This document shows positions 1-11,504 of a DNA stretch of 64,000 bases, piece after piece. Within the stretch, counting starts at the first letter, position 1. Each line of letters opens with the position of its first letter. This DNA comes from Macropodus opercularis. Its lineage: Eukaryota > Chordata > Actinopteri > Anabantiformes > Osphronemidae. The translations under genes were made by a program, and so were the position numbers. The DNA is taken from the NCBI GenBank assembly GCA_030770545.1, contig CM061105.1, positions 16,716,001-16,780,000 on the forward strand, in the 5' to 3' direction. The notes under the pieces are model-generated. The model was not told the origin of the DNA. It made no database searches and saw only the letters and a program-made list of their open reading frames with translations.

Positions 1-1300
1 TGGAGCAGACGGATGTCGCGTCTAAACTGGACGGTGGGTGACGCGTTCGTTTGGAAGTTCGCTGAAGGCTTCGATTTCGTTGCATAGGACAGAAGCACCT
101 GATGAGGAGTTTGTTGATCAAACCTCCAAAGAGCAGAGAGATGTTGACTTCTACTCACTGGAACATCGATCATGTGCTTTCTTAAAACTCTCAGCACTTT
201 CACAAACATTTGAAAACGTTTTAACGGACCCACGTTTTACGTTCAACTCCTCATGATTGTGCAGTTTCTCCTCAGCGGGTGTTTGCACGTCATCAGCCAG
301 TTCAACACACCTGCACCTTCACACTAAGCCTCTGCTCCACCAGCTTCTGTTCGTAGACAATCACAAAACAAGGAAACGCCAAACAGACAAATCCTGAACG
401 ACCTTCAGTAAAACCACCAGCTGTTTCAACTTTGTTGCTTGATTCAACACATTTCAGATTATGGCTGGAAAACATTTACTTTAAACTGTTTTCTTTTCTG
501 AATTAAACTATAAGTTGTTTCCTTCCATACAACATGTAAAGGATGTTAACGGAGGATTTCTGTTTGAAACCAAGGCTTCTTTTAGGCTAATAAACACGTC
601 CACATGTGATGCTACAGTGTAGTTGAAAGGTCTTTGCTGCCTACAGGTGGTGCAGGTGTGTCTGAAGCTGGAGTCACGTGCTTCACGTCACCGTTTGCAT
701 CACTAAGTGGTGCATTTCTGAGTTTATGTTGAATCAAATGCCGAAAAGGAGTCTGTGCAGTCAGGTGGACACGGATCAGAGCTCGACCTCCACGATGAAG
801 CAGGTTTGGTGATGAAGGCGCGGATGCTGTGACAGAAGCGTGTTTGCAGGACCAGCAGCTCCTCCTGGTGGCAGATTAAGACTCAGGATCGTTCTATCTA
901 CAAGTATCCGTCTCACACATCAGAGCATTTCTTCCTTTGGGTTTTGGTTCGTGCAGGTGAAAAGAGACGCAGCCCTGCCTCCGAACAGGTGGGTCTGCGA
1001 TACACTGTGGGACAGTCGTTGGCGACACAGCATCAGCAGGTGAGAAGAGCAAAAAGATTCCTTTTAAAGCAGTAATCCATCTTAAGCTGCATTTGTTAGG
1101 TGTAAAGACAGCAGCAGCTCCTGAACCGAGCTGTTACCTCAATGATGTTGCAGAGAACGAGTCGCACCACATCACCCGTCAGAATCAGAGCCCCCGCCGC
1201 GCGGAGAGGACGGCCGGCCCTCTGGTCATGCAGTAAAGACAAAGAAACACGATGAAGGCATCAGGACCCACGGGCGCCGGCCAGGCGGGTCCAGGAGTGA
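1..1300. other. Flank downstream of vcpip1, no gene recognised
   Basis: Only short reading frames without family resemblance are seen here. The stretch next to the vcpip1 stop probably includes its 3' untranslated region, but I found no clear AATAAA signal on the minus strand. No repeat or RNA gene was recognised. Confidence 0.5.
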
Positions 1301-4300
1301 TCAGGAGTGATCCATGGGCTCGGTGGTATTGCTCTGCCCGGCGTCCTGACTCTCCATCTCCTCTGGTTCCTCTGACTTCTCTGGTTTCGCCTTCGCAGCA
1401 GCCGGTCCCTGGACAACTGCAGATGGATTGTGGCCTTGCTCCGTCCGCTCTTGGTTGGACGCACCAGCTGTGGCGGCGCCGCTCTGCTGCTCCCTCAGGT
1501 GACGCTCCATGGAGGCTTGGATGGACGACACCATCTCCTGCAGCTTCTTCCGCTGCTGCTCCATCAGGCTCGGGTCCAGACCGCGACCGTCCTTCATGGT
1601 GACGAAGCCTGGCGCCATGCGGACCAGCTCCCTGGTGGTGTCCTCGGGGATGTCCGACAGGTCCGGCGGGCCTCGCGACACACTGGCGCTCAGGTCCACG
1701 CCGCTGCTGTGCTGACGTGTGATAGGCCGGTGCTCTGGGGGGGAGGAGCCACCAGCACTGCCCAGAGAGTGGCCTTTGCCCTGGAAGGCGGTGACGCTCT
1801 GCAGCTGCTCCTTCTTCCGGACGACGCCGCCGCTGCCCAGACGCAGCCCGCCGTGGGACGGGCTCCCTTCCCTGCTGCCCCTGGCAGCTGCCTCCGAGCG
1901 CAGCTGCACCAGCGCCTCCTTTACCAGCTCCTCCACATCAGGGCCAACAGGGAAGTGACCGGCAGCGTCCACGCAGAGCTCCAGACGCTCCTCCGCTGCG
2001 TTGTACACGAACGTCTTCCCCGTCAGGTGAGGCAGCGTGCAGTGCTTCCCGTCCATCAGGCCTGAAAAAGAGAAAGACGTCAGAGACTTAAAGATAGAAG
2101 AATATGAAATGAAGTATGACATTGTTTGGAGACCCGAGCGGAAACCAGCGCACCCATGTCTTTCCTGACGATGTTATAGAAGACGCCGCCCTGCTGGAAT
2201 AAGTGCGGCAGCTTCTTTGCATACGACCACACATCCTCACCTGGAACACAAAGCAATGATTGACAGCTGTTAACAGGACTCATTAAAGCAGCAAAACACT
2301 GTGTTAGATTAAAACAGGCGACAGAAGAACAGAGACATCAGTGAAATGCAGTCGACAGCATCTTCACCTGACAAAATTAACGCAGTAAAAGCAGACGTGA
2401 CGATTTACTAAGCACATTTAAACGTAATCACATTGACGACGCTTCCTTCTCTTCAGCAGCACCGTGTGGTCAAACCTCTCTTTCAGCAACTGTAGTGAAA
2501 GTAAAGTAAAGTGTCTCGAGTATCTTCTCTGGAATCAGAGTGATCAGTTTTACCGCATCACGGAATTTAATACGATTCACTGTGTGAATTACAAATCCAG
2601 GAATACATGTGAGTTTCAGTGTTTTATATCTGAACCATCACGTTAACTCAATGCGATGGGAAAAGAAAATTCTCTGATGCATCAGAACAAAACCAGTAAA
2701 AGTGAAACAACTGCTGAGAGGTTTGAACATATAAAGGTCTGATGGTCAGTAGTGGCCGATCAGTCACGTCACCTCCAGAAACGTCTGCCGATCGACCGCA
2801 CAGCTCTTAAAAACCCAGACTGAAGAGTCTTGTTTTTACTGGAGGCTTATTGAATTTAGCTCAGGCCAACAGGAAGTGCAGCGTCAGGCCTGCTTGCTCT
2901 GCAGATCAAACCTCCCTGAATATCGACGCTCTGTCACGCTGCCTATCTGCTTATCTGTATGCAGCCACGACCTTTGACCTCGCTGGCAGGTGACACGCTC
3001 GCGTCAGCACATTGGCAGCATGCTCACACGCGGCGTTTCTGGAAGCAGCAGCTGATCAGAAACCGGACACAGTGCTGGGCGTCGCCTACAGCCTGTGAGC
3101 TGGGCTGTTACCTGCAGGCATCACGGCCTCTCGGTGAAAACCTGCTCTAGCTTCCTCCACTGATGCGGCTTATTGACAGGCAGACTAACACGTCTGCACG
3201 AATTAGGGTTCGACCGCGTTTACGCCTAAACGTAACTGTACCTAACAATCTGAACATGAAACCAAGCAGAGCAACACGTGTTGCTGTGTCACTTATTATG
3301 AGCAGTCAGTGATTCAGTAGCGGAGTTAAATAAAAGCTTAAAAGTTGAGACAGTCTCTGGAGCCGTGTGTGATAATGAGTGTTGTTTTTAATTTTCTTAC
3401 CCATCAGGGTTGCTAGGAGACAGAGGGAAGACATCTCAAGGTCGATGCTGTCTTGGAGTTCACGGCTGCTCATCCTGCCAGACGTCACGGCGTCATCACC
3501 TTTGACCGAGTGCGAACTGGAGGCTCGGGGAACGGAGGCCGTGGGACCTGTGTCCTCTGGGCCCCTCAGTATCTCCACCGTTACCCTGTCGCCGTGCTGC
3601 AACGCCACCGGCTCGTTCTCTTCGCCATCCTTCGGCGGGAGCAGTTCTTTGGGTGGGAAGCCGTAGCGGATGCACTGCAGCGGAGCCGACACGCCGAACT
3701 GCTTGGTGATGCTCCTCTGCAGCTCTGAGAAGGTGGTGTGGACCTGCAGCGTCAGCATGGCCTGCCTGCCATCACTGGTGGTCACACGGATCTTCTTTTC
3801 CTTATTGGATGAGGACGGGGAGGAGGACTTGGTGGGCGTGGCAGGAGCCGAGGAGGATGACGTTTCCGGAGACCCACTGGGGGAAGACGTCCGACCTGGG
3901 CCTTTCTGCTCCTGCTTCAACTTGTCTGTCCGTCGCTTCTGAGTGACGAGCGCCTGCTCGCTGATGCTCTGCTGGATGCTGCGCTCGGCTCGGCTCATCG
4001 TCAGCTCCTCTTTGTGGATCGTCTTTGCTTTCTGGCCCGTCAGAATGATCTTGGTGGGCGGCTGGGGGTCCACCGTCTGCTCAGCGTCGGTGTCAGTGAG
4101 ACGTCGGACGTGGGCCCCGTCTATGGACACTGGGTTGTACTCGTCCGGATTTTTCTTGGCAGTGTGATGCAAGATGGTGTTCACCACTTTCTGCACCAAA
4201 ATCTCGCTGCCGAACTCTCCGGGAAAGTGCTTGGTGACCAGCTTCATGGCCACGTCATACACGTTGCTGTTCAAGGTCGGGTCAGTCTCATACTGGAACC

Positions 4301-6035
4301 AGTACACGGTCTCTCGCACCACCCGGCCTCCCCACTCCAGCGTGATGGGGAAGGCTTCAGGGAGGTTGTCGTACTCTTTCCCCTCCCAGTAATGTTTGAA
4401 GCCACATCCGCACTTCCCGCCCTGCGAGCGCGTGTTGGTTCTGTCCCCATCGAGGTAAACCACGGACCCATTTCCACGGATGTGGCGCACTGACGTGCCG
4501 TGACACCAGTTGCAGGTGTTGAGAGAGCTCAGTTTATAATCTGGGCTGAGGGCGTCTCTCTGGGGGTCGTAAGAACAGACCACATTGTTGAGGGGGAAGC
4601 TGTAGTTCTTGTCCGGACGCAGCTGGCCGTGCGTGGATTTGGCTAAGTTGTAGAGCTTCCCTCCAGGAACCAACCACTCCGGTGGGATGTGGAGCTCAGA
4701 GAGGGCTCCGCAGATCAGGCAGCGGTGCAGCCGGTTGTCCATCACCGACCTCTTAGCTGCCTCGGTCACCTCCTCGGGCTGGATGCCGATCACACCCGTC
4801 CGCCTGTAGACATACTGGTGAACGTCAGCCACCAGCGACGGATGGATGTTGTGCTTCTCCATGAACACCTCCTCCATGGCGTTGACCAGCCGCATCAAGT
4901 ATTTGTCCTGCAGGCTGCGGTCTCCCCCGATCACGCAGCTCCCGTCTGGTTCCAGTCTGATGTACCTCTTGATGAGCTCTTGGGGGACGCCCCAGGCCTT
5001 CGGCAGGAGGCGCGGCGGGAGCTTAGGCAGCACAGTGTTCTTGATTCCCACCAGAGGGATGTAGTGGTTCCGACCAGAACTGCTCCAGGCGATGCAGATG
5101 GGTTTGTTGAGCTTCCCGTCTTTCCCCTTGCACTGCTCCTCAGGCACCAGCCCGGGCAGGAAGGTGGCAGAATAATCCCCGGAGCTCCTCATCCCACTCA
5201 GAGAGTCCAGCAGGATTATGGGTCGGTGCAGGACGTTAGCTAAACCAAATATGTGGATGTTGCGGAGTCCGAGCGGGACGCCTTCAGGTGGGATGAACAG
5301 GGGGTCACACTCGTTGATGATGTCCTCCCACTCGGCAGCGTCGATGAAGTCCTGGAAGAGGGCCTTATAGCGGTCCAGGTTCTGCTTGAAGTTCTGCTTC
5401 AGGTTCTCCCTCAGGGCGTGCCAGAACAGCTCTCTGCCCACCAGCGCTCTGGACACGGCGTGGACCAGGCAGTGCCCATCTCCGTCCACGTGGACGGGGA
5501 TGAGACACTCTCTGCTGCCGTTGGCCTTCTTGACCTCCTCCAGGGTGTCGTGCAGGTAAATGAGGCTCCCGGACCGGTCTTTGCCGTAGCCCATGGTGGA
5601 CACGTGGTCGGGCTCGATCAGAAACGCTCTGTCCCCCAGGAGCGAGCAGTCGAACATCTCGCCCTGGTTCATTTCCCTCAGCAGCTTGGCTTTGCCGGTC
5701 TGCTTGTCCATGCCGTACCTGGTGAGGACCGGAGACAGCAGCTTGCAGTGGTAGTTGGACAGACCCATCACCTTGACGAGCTCGGTGCCTTTCTTCGGGG
5801 CCCCGGTGACGCCGAGCAGGGCGTTTCTGAGCAGGTTGTGCAGCACCACGTCTGGGTCCGTCACTTCCTCCACGCTCAGCAGGTTCTTCTGCTCGTGGCG
5901 CTGCCCGCACTCCGTGCACTCGATGCTAATGGAGCCGTGAGCGGGGAAGAACAGCCTCGCCTGACATTTGGGGTCTGGGCAGGTACCAGACAGAATACGC
6001 TTGTCCTTTTTCTTTGAGCTCTGCAGCAGCGACAT
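1301..6035 (-). CDS. vcpip1: vcpip1: VCP/p97-p47 complex-interacting deubiquitinase
   Basis: An OTU-family cysteine deubiquitinase that in mammals binds p97/VCP and p47 and acts in post-mitotic Golgi and ER reassembly. Three coding exons: 3401-6035, 2154-2240 and 1301-2061, all with GT/AG borders, joined in phase 1 to give 1160 residues (human about 1222). The start is the first ATG in frame (6035, MSLLQSSKKK); the open frame runs further upstream without an ATG. A zinc-finger-like CPDPKC...CTECGQ segment lies at residues 19-43. The OTU catalytic motif DGDGHCLVHA puts the nucleophile at Cys189, and GRNHYIPLVG puts the catalytic His at 324. A ubiquitin-like region follows at about 780-860. The C-terminus ends TTEPMDHS, as in mammals. 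The human N-terminal polyproline stretch is absent. Nothing suggests damage. Confidence 0.97.
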
Positions 6036-6149
6036 TTCGGGCGAGAAAAGCTGAAACTGTCTCTCAGCTTCACAAAACCATGATAGTGACCCTGAGGCGA
6101 TGCTGTCAGACGAGCTCCGACGGCGCGGGCGACAGTTATTAGCCAAAAC

Positions 6150-6260
6150 AACAAGAACAACACGGAAGCGGCTGTTTTTTCTCTAGCAACTGACCGCTGC
6201 CAAACGTAACTACGCGCTGACGTCAGGTTGTGGGACTTGTAGTCCGAGAGCGTGATTCCC
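6150..6260 (-). promoter_or_regulatory. Probable vcpip1 promoter with CRE and ZNF143-like motif
   Basis: Just upstream of the vcpip1 start lies a perfect palindromic cAMP-response element TGACGTCA (6218-6225). Next to it, 6231-6245 reads on the minus strand as GGACTACAAGTCCCA, which resembles the ZNF143/Staf submotif ACTACAANTCCCA. A CTAGCAAC half-site (X-box-like) lies at about 6183-6190. Such combinations are typical of TATA-less housekeeping promoters. The motifs are seen directly; promoter activity is inferred. Confidence 0.55.
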
Positions 6261-6870
6261 TTTAATTATGAACACAAGAACAGCTAACTAATGCATTTTG
6301 TCGTTTCGTTGTGTTGTGTTTACGGCAGTGTTTATATGCAGGAAACCTGTTAGTTGCGCAAAAATATGTCGTCATAATATTACAATTAGCAACGTTATTA
6401 GCAACGTTACCGATCACTTGACTGCATTTACCAGAATGCAACGCGTGAAGCGACGTCTCTGTTGTGTAAGGAAGTCAATAAAGCAGAATCATGGCAGTCC
6501 GGGCAGATTTTCTGGATTGTTTCGCGGAAAACCTGAAATATTTGCTCCGCAGAATTTATTAAAGTTGAGATTTGGCTCCGTGTAGTTTTTATGCGCGTGC
6601 GCTGCGGTGTGGTTTGGATGATTTGACACTAGAACTAGCTAAGTTTGCTAAACTACAGTATAGTGGTTAGCTTAGCTGGTAGCATGCTGCATCAGAAATA
6701 CGGTCACGAAGTCCCTTCAAACATACGATCATTTATTGCTTTTCCGCTGTGCAACCAAAACAGACCAAACGTTTTCTCCTCGAGTTTGTACAACTATGCG
6801 TCGCTGCTGGTCCATCGAACCGAACTTTGGTTCGGTGACATCTGGGTGAATGTGGTCTGCGAGCTTCCTG

Positions 6871-6884
6871 CTGCCACCTGCTGG
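6871..6884 (-). promoter_or_regulatory. CTCF-like motif (full core match)
   Basis: On the minus strand this reads CCAGCAGGTGGCAG, which fits the CTCF core CCASYAGRKGGCRS at every position. It lies between vcpip1 and the first TRG V gene. Binding is not shown by sequence alone. Confidence 0.5.
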
Positions 6885-7214
6885 AGGCCAAGAGAAGGAC
6901 AAACCTGAAACGACTCCTTGAAATGATGGTCAGAGGTCAAAGTAAAGAAGTGAGTGAGTTCATCGTAGAGATGAAGTATTGGTGCCAACAGAGAAGAACA
7001 GGCCCCACAGCTGCCTGGGTCGAGTCCCGCGAACCAGCTGAGGAGCTTCAACATCATCAGTAAATTATAAATCACTGTCATCATGACGTGAAACGACAGC
7101 TTCTAATGATCCTCGGTCACTTCTCTACCTACAAAACTGCGGTGTCCGTGTTTTCGCTTAAGTAGTGTTGTCATGGCAACCATCTTTTGGAACTGCGTTG
7201 CTACCTGCTGCTGA

Positions 7215-7228
7215 CCACTGGGTGGCAG
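7215..7228 (+). promoter_or_regulatory. CTCF-like motif (one mismatch)
   Basis: Plus-strand CCACTGGGTGGCAG matches the CTCF core except for G instead of A at position 6. It points the opposite way from the motif at 6871, so the two form a divergent pair. Confidence 0.35.
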
Positions 7229-7659
7229 TTTTGCTCTTCCATTGTTTTAATTGGAGCGCGAGCTTCAAACAGAAAGCCACTATGTGATGAATCTGTTTTA
7301 TTTGGTTTATCAAAGCCAGGAGACAGAGATGGTAACATGTTGTCATCCTTCAAACAGTTTTTAGTTGTAAACTGCTGCCTCTGAACCTTGACAGACTGTA
7401 ACAAAGACACTCAGAAAAACCACAAGTGACTCAAGGACACTTTAAAAATACAGTGACTGTAAACACAAAGTTCTACCTAATAAATCAAATTGAAGCAGAA
7501 TTATTTCATTATCTACTAAACATTGCTAAACTTCATGAAGCTGCTTCAGGTTCAGGATCCTGGACCTGACACAAAACCTGTGTTTCATGGTGGGACAAGG
7601 TACAAAGCCTGCAGCGTTGTGTGTCCACCACAGGGGCTGGTGCAGCTCTGAGGGCTGTC

Positions 7660-7767
7660 AGAGACCACGTGGCCTCGTCTGATGTCTCTGCTCGTCCTGG
7701 TTCGTCCTCAGCTGCATCACAGCGTCACTTCTCCTCAGGTTCACCAGAGGAAACACCACTGAGCAAC
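7660..7767 (+). promoter_or_regulatory. V-gene promoter and 5' leader region, shared by all four TRG V genes
   Basis: The stretch before the leader ATG contains a palindromic E-box CCACGTGG followed by a conserved block running to the start codon. Nearly the same block precedes the V genes whose leaders start at 8668, 15430 and 18974 (reversed on minus for the last two). Conservation among paralogues and position suggest the basal V promoter and 5' untranslated region. The E-box is seen; promoter function is inferred. Confidence 0.5.
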
Positions 7768-8225
7768 ATGCTTTTCCTCCCAGCTGCTGCTCTGTGCTGT
7801 CTGTGTTCAGGTGAGTGTTTCCAGCCAATCAGGAGCCAACAAACTCCACCTGGAGCCAGCACCGTCTCACTGACATTCATCTGTCTGCCTGTTTCTCTAC
7901 AGCACTGGTTGCCATGGCAGCACAGCTGGTTCAGACCCCGTTATCGCTGACCAAGAGAACTGGTGAAACTGACAGCATTAGATGTTCAGGTACTGAGGGG
8001 TGTTTTAAAAACCATGTTTACTGGTACCAGAAGACAGAGACAGACTCATTCAGAGTGATTCTACGTGTTGATCTGAACGATGGGACAGTCAACAACCGCT
8101 ACGCTCATCCTCAAAGAGACGACTTCTCCGCTTCCAGAAAATCAAACGGCTGCGAGCTGGTGATCATGAAAATGAAGCTCGTCCATTCAGCCTCCTACTA
8201 CTGCGTCTGCTGGAAGACACATTCC
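7768..8225 (+). CDS. TRGV: TRG variable gene, cassette A, V1 (germline)
   Basis: A germline T-cell receptor gamma variable gene. The leader exon 7768-7810 encodes MLFLPAAALCCLCSG and ends at GTGAGT. The V exon runs from 7903 to the recombination heptamer. The V domain shows the first Cys (SIRCSG), the core VYWYQK and the second Cys in ASYYCVCW. The run Y-Y-C-x-C-W is seen in all the V genes here and fits teleost TCR gamma. The open frame continues through the signal sequence, as expected of an unrearranged segment. It pairs most simply with the J at 9459. An Ig light chain V is unlikely because the downstream constant genes carry a TCR-type membrane anchor. Confidence 0.9.
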
Positions 8226-8263
8226 CACAGCGACAAATGATTCCTGTCGCCAGAACAAAAACC
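8226..8263 (+). promoter_or_regulatory. V recombination signal, 22-bp spacer
   Basis: Heptamer CACAGCG (8226-8232; consensus CACAGTG with one change), a 22-bp spacer and nonamer ACAAAAACC (8255-8263). This is a 23-type RSS one base short, directly after the V1 coding end. Confidence 0.85.
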
Positions 8264-8665
8264 AACAGATGAGCAGACGTCAGACAGGAAGACACAGTAA
8301 ACCACAGCTTCACGCTCGTCTTCAGCAGAGCCACCGGCAACCAGGGCCGAGGACAAACCTCCTCTGTTTGCTGCTGTTGTCATGTAAATACTGGCTCCTT
8401 AGGAGTAAAGGCCTCCATCGGCTCCTCGAGCATCTACTGGTTCTGACCTGCAGAATGTGTCTTCAGTCATTTATCTACAGTTGTCTTTTATTTAAATCAG
8501 CCTGGTGATGAGCTGGAATGACAAGAACTAGCAATGCAGTCAGGTACAGCTGACACAGTCTGAGGCCTGATGTCAGAGACCACGTGGCCTCGTCCTGGTT
8601 CGTCCTCAGCTGCATCACAGCGTCACTTCTCCTCAGGTTCACCAGAGGAAACACCACTGAGCAAC

Positions 8666-9100
8666 ATGCTTTTGCTCCCAGCTGCTGCTCTGTGCTGTCT
8701 GTGTTCAGGTGAGTGTTTCCAGCAAACTCCACCTGGAGCCAGCACTGACACACTGACCTTCACCCGTCTGCTGTTTGTCTGCAGCGCTGGTTGCCACGGC
8801 AACGCAGCTGCTCCAGGAGGACTTGACGTTGACCAGGAGAGTTGGTGAAACTGTCTCCTTCAGCTGTGGAGGAACTGACCAGTGTGGTAGGGTCTGGGTC
8901 TACTGGTACCAGAAGAAAGACTCACTCACACTGATTCTCGGCTTTCACAGGAACAGAGGAACAGTTTATTCAGATTTCAGTCATCCTCAGAAAGATGATT
9001 TCTCAGCTGTCAGGAAGCTGAACAGCTGTGAGCTGGTGATCAGGAAGGTTGATTCTGCCCATTCAGCCTCCTACTACTGCGCCTGTTGGAGGAATGTTCC
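8666..9100 (+). CDS. TRGV: TRG variable gene, cassette A, V2 (germline)
   Basis: Second V gene of cassette A. The leader exon 8666-8708 encodes MLLLPAAALCCLCSG; the V exon 8785-9100 follows a CTGCAG acceptor. Visible landmarks are FSCGGTDQC, VYWYQKKDS, HPQKDDFSA and ASYYCACW. Promoter, leader and intron are nearly identical to V1, and the domain is closer to the cassette B and C V genes than to V1. Cysteines and the core Trp are intact and no stop is seen within the V coding part, so it looks functional. Confidence 0.9.
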
Positions 9101-9138
9101 CACAGCGATGAACGACTCATGAAGCCTGAACAAAAAGC
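9101..9138 (+). promoter_or_regulatory. V recombination signal, 22-bp spacer
   Basis: Heptamer CACAGCG (9101-9107), 22-bp spacer and nonamer ACAAAAAGC (9130-9138), directly after V2. It shares the T-to-C change in the heptamer with V1, unlike the CACAGTG of cassettes B and C. Confidence 0.82.
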
Positions 9139-9430
9139 AGCAGATGTCAAACAGGAAGCGACAGTAAACCACAGTTCACGTCCACCTGATGAAAAACCGA
9201 ACAGTCAAACTCCATCACGTCTACGCTTCCTGCAGCTCCTTCACAGTAAAGCGTCACGTTTCAATAGTTCATCACTTTACTGCCATCGTGATGCAGCAGC
9301 ATTTAACTGTGTTATCGTTAATTTATGGCGTCATAATGTTTAGTGTATGATGATGAATAAACACGCAGACAGTCTTTACAAACGCCTCCAATAAAGCGAA
9401 GAGCAGAGACGCTGAGGCTCGGATCTCCCA

Positions 9431-9522
9431 GGTTTTTGCATCGGTGCGTGTCACCGTGGAAGGAGACGGAGAATCTGACAAGTTCCTCATCTTTGGCTCT
9501 GGAACCAAACTGTTTGTTACAG
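9431..9522 (+). CDS. TRGJ: TRG joining segment, cassette A, with 12-spacer RSS
   Basis: Nonamer GGTTTTTGC (9431-9439), exactly 12 bp of spacer and heptamer CACCGTG (9452-9458) precede J coding sequence 9459-9522. Its frame ends FLIFGSGTKLFVT, the J signature FGxGT. The exon ends at a GTAAGA donor in phase 1, matching the acceptor phase of the constant exon at 9920. Confidence 0.9.
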
Positions 9523-9919
9523 GTAAGAACAAACCTTCTTCCACGGTTTACAGTTAGTTCAGTTGGTGTTTGAGTCAGAAGACGCTGCTTCAGTCACAAT
9601 AAACTGAACCATAAGAATCCGGATGAAGCAGAGGACAAAACAAACCTCTTTTATTCAGCTGAGTTGGAAGGTGACGGGACTTTAATGACATTCGTTCAAC
9701 GGGATTTTGATTCCACGGCGACTGGGACTAAAGTTTAATGAAGCTCTGCGGGAGCTTTTCCTCTAAGGCCCAGACCTTCACAACCAACCACACAGAAAAC
9801 GTGAATAAAGGTGGAGCCTTAATGAAATAAACTAAAACTAACACCAAACTCATCCAGTGCAGCCAAACATGTTTCCGCTGTTTTATGACGTTCGAGTCAT
9901 TTTACCATTTTTGCTACAG

Positions 9920-10477
9920 AGCGGAACGAGCCGGTGCTGAGCCCGGTGGTCAGCGTCTACCCGGCGGCGTCCAGCGCCAGACTCCGGGGCAGGAGCCTCC
10001 TGCTGTGCGTGGCCTCGGCCATGTCTCCTCCTCTGGTCCGGATCTCCTGGAAAAGGCGGAGGGAGAGCGGCCCCCCGGAGGAGCTGCCCCCCGGTCCAGG
10101 AGAGCAGCTGGAGCTCCGAGCGGCCGGAGGCGTCGTCGCCATCAGAGAAGTCGAGCAAGACGCCGGGTTCACCTACAACTACCGCTGCCACGTGGAGCAC
10201 GAGTCCGGCTCCGCGACGGCCCCACGGGACCAAGGTACGAGCACGTCCGGGCCCGGGCCGGGATCCGGCTTCGTGTCGTAGAACCGATGTGCTTTGTGTT
10301 TCAGAGGTTTCTGCTGCTCCACCACCGGCAGAAGCTTCCTCCGCCTCCTGCGGGGAACAGGACGACGGGCACCGGGAGAAGCGGCTCTGCCTGGTGTACA
10401 CGCTGCTGGTCGCCAAGAGCCTGGTGTACGGAGGCGGACTGGGTCTGATCGGGACCACAGGCTGGATGAACGGATGA
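9920..10477 (+). CDS. TRGC: TRG constant gene, cassette A
   Basis: Two exons are seen. Exon 9920-10234 encodes the Ig C domain (VVSVYPAASSARLRGRSLLLC ... ISW ... YRCHVEH, with both Ig cysteines and the Trp). Exon 10305-10477 encodes a connecting peptide with one free Cys (ASSASCGEQ), suited to an interchain disulfide, and a membrane segment LVYTLLVAKSLVYGGG with the Lys that in TCR gamma contacts CD3. The cytoplasmic tail is very short and ends WMNG. The last codons and stop lie in a 66-bp tandem duplication (10431-10496 and 10497-10562). The Lys-containing anchor resembles human TRGC (LLLLKSVVYFAI). A polyadenylation signal AATAAA is at 10668. Confidence 0.9.
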
Positions 10478-10562
10478 AAACATGACTGGATGAACGGAGG
10501 CGGACTGGGTCTGATCGGGACCACAGGCTGGATGACCGGGTGAAAACATGACTGGATGAGTG
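10431..10562 (+). repeat. 66-bp tandem duplication over the end of TRGC (A)
   Basis: Two adjacent copies of 66 bp, differing at a few positions. Copy one includes the last membrane-segment codons and the stop. Because 66 is a multiple of three, copy two continues in the same frame after the stop. Confidence 0.9.
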
Positions 10563-11466
10563 AGTGGATGAACATATTGTTATTGCTGAGACAATAACTG
10601 TTTTGTGTGGACTCTGCTAATGTTAAACATCGCACAATAATAATAATCTATGTCAAGATCAGAGGTTAATAAACGACGAATAATAAATTCATATTTTTAT
10701 TGCTTCATATAAACTGTTGCTGTTACACAATTAAATATTCTTCAAACTATATTTAACTCTGACCGATGTGATTGACAGATGCAGCTTTCACTACTGTGTG
10801 TTATGTTTATTTCACGTTTCTTCTTGTTATTTGTATTAATAGAGTTTACTATTATATTATTATTATTATTATTATTATTAAGCAAGTTTGATCTGTTTTC
10901 ATAAGACCGTATACTTATATTATTATTATTAAATGAATAGTAACGTTGTATATTTGCCAATTGAAATTATTACTAATGTACCTAAAGATGTTTACATGTT
11001 TTCGATTTAATTCAAATTTGATTTTGAACATTTTGAATTTATTATTTTTATCTCACATGTTTTTTAATTCTTTATGAAATGAAGACATTTCTAAAATAAA
11101 ACCTTTTTCTGTCAACCTGCGTTGATGTTTGTTTTTTTTTCTGAATTGTCATCATTTTAACACCATGCTGTATTTTTAGTAGTTTTGATAACGTAACAGG
11201 TTTAAAATGCTTTACAGTGAGGCATCATCAATATAACAGAAATGATTAACAACATCAATAAAGTTGAAACCAATGAACGAATATTCATAGAAGAAACTAA
11301 ACTCAACTAAATAAGCAGAATCAACCTGTTAATGTCGAGACATGCAGAGTTTCCCATCAGTCATTTTGTCTTTGTTAATCAGTGTCTGGTTGTGTCGCCA
11401 CCTCTGACCTCTGCTGATGCCGAGCGTTGGAGGGCGCTGGCGTGATGAGGCTCGTCTCTGAGGCTC

Positions 11467-11504
<38 letters not shown>

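Larger units (their letters stand above)
6260..7620. other. Intergenic spacer between vcpip1 and the TRG locus
   Basis: No gene was recognised. Two CTCF-like motifs are annotated separately. The reading frames here are short and lack family features. Confidence 0.5.

Noticed and set aside
1430..2065. 211-residue frame on plus
   Set aside because: Antisense shadow of vcpip1 exon 3.
6645..7410. Short frames in the vcpip1-TRG spacer
   Set aside because: No homology, overlapping on both strands, typical of random open frames.
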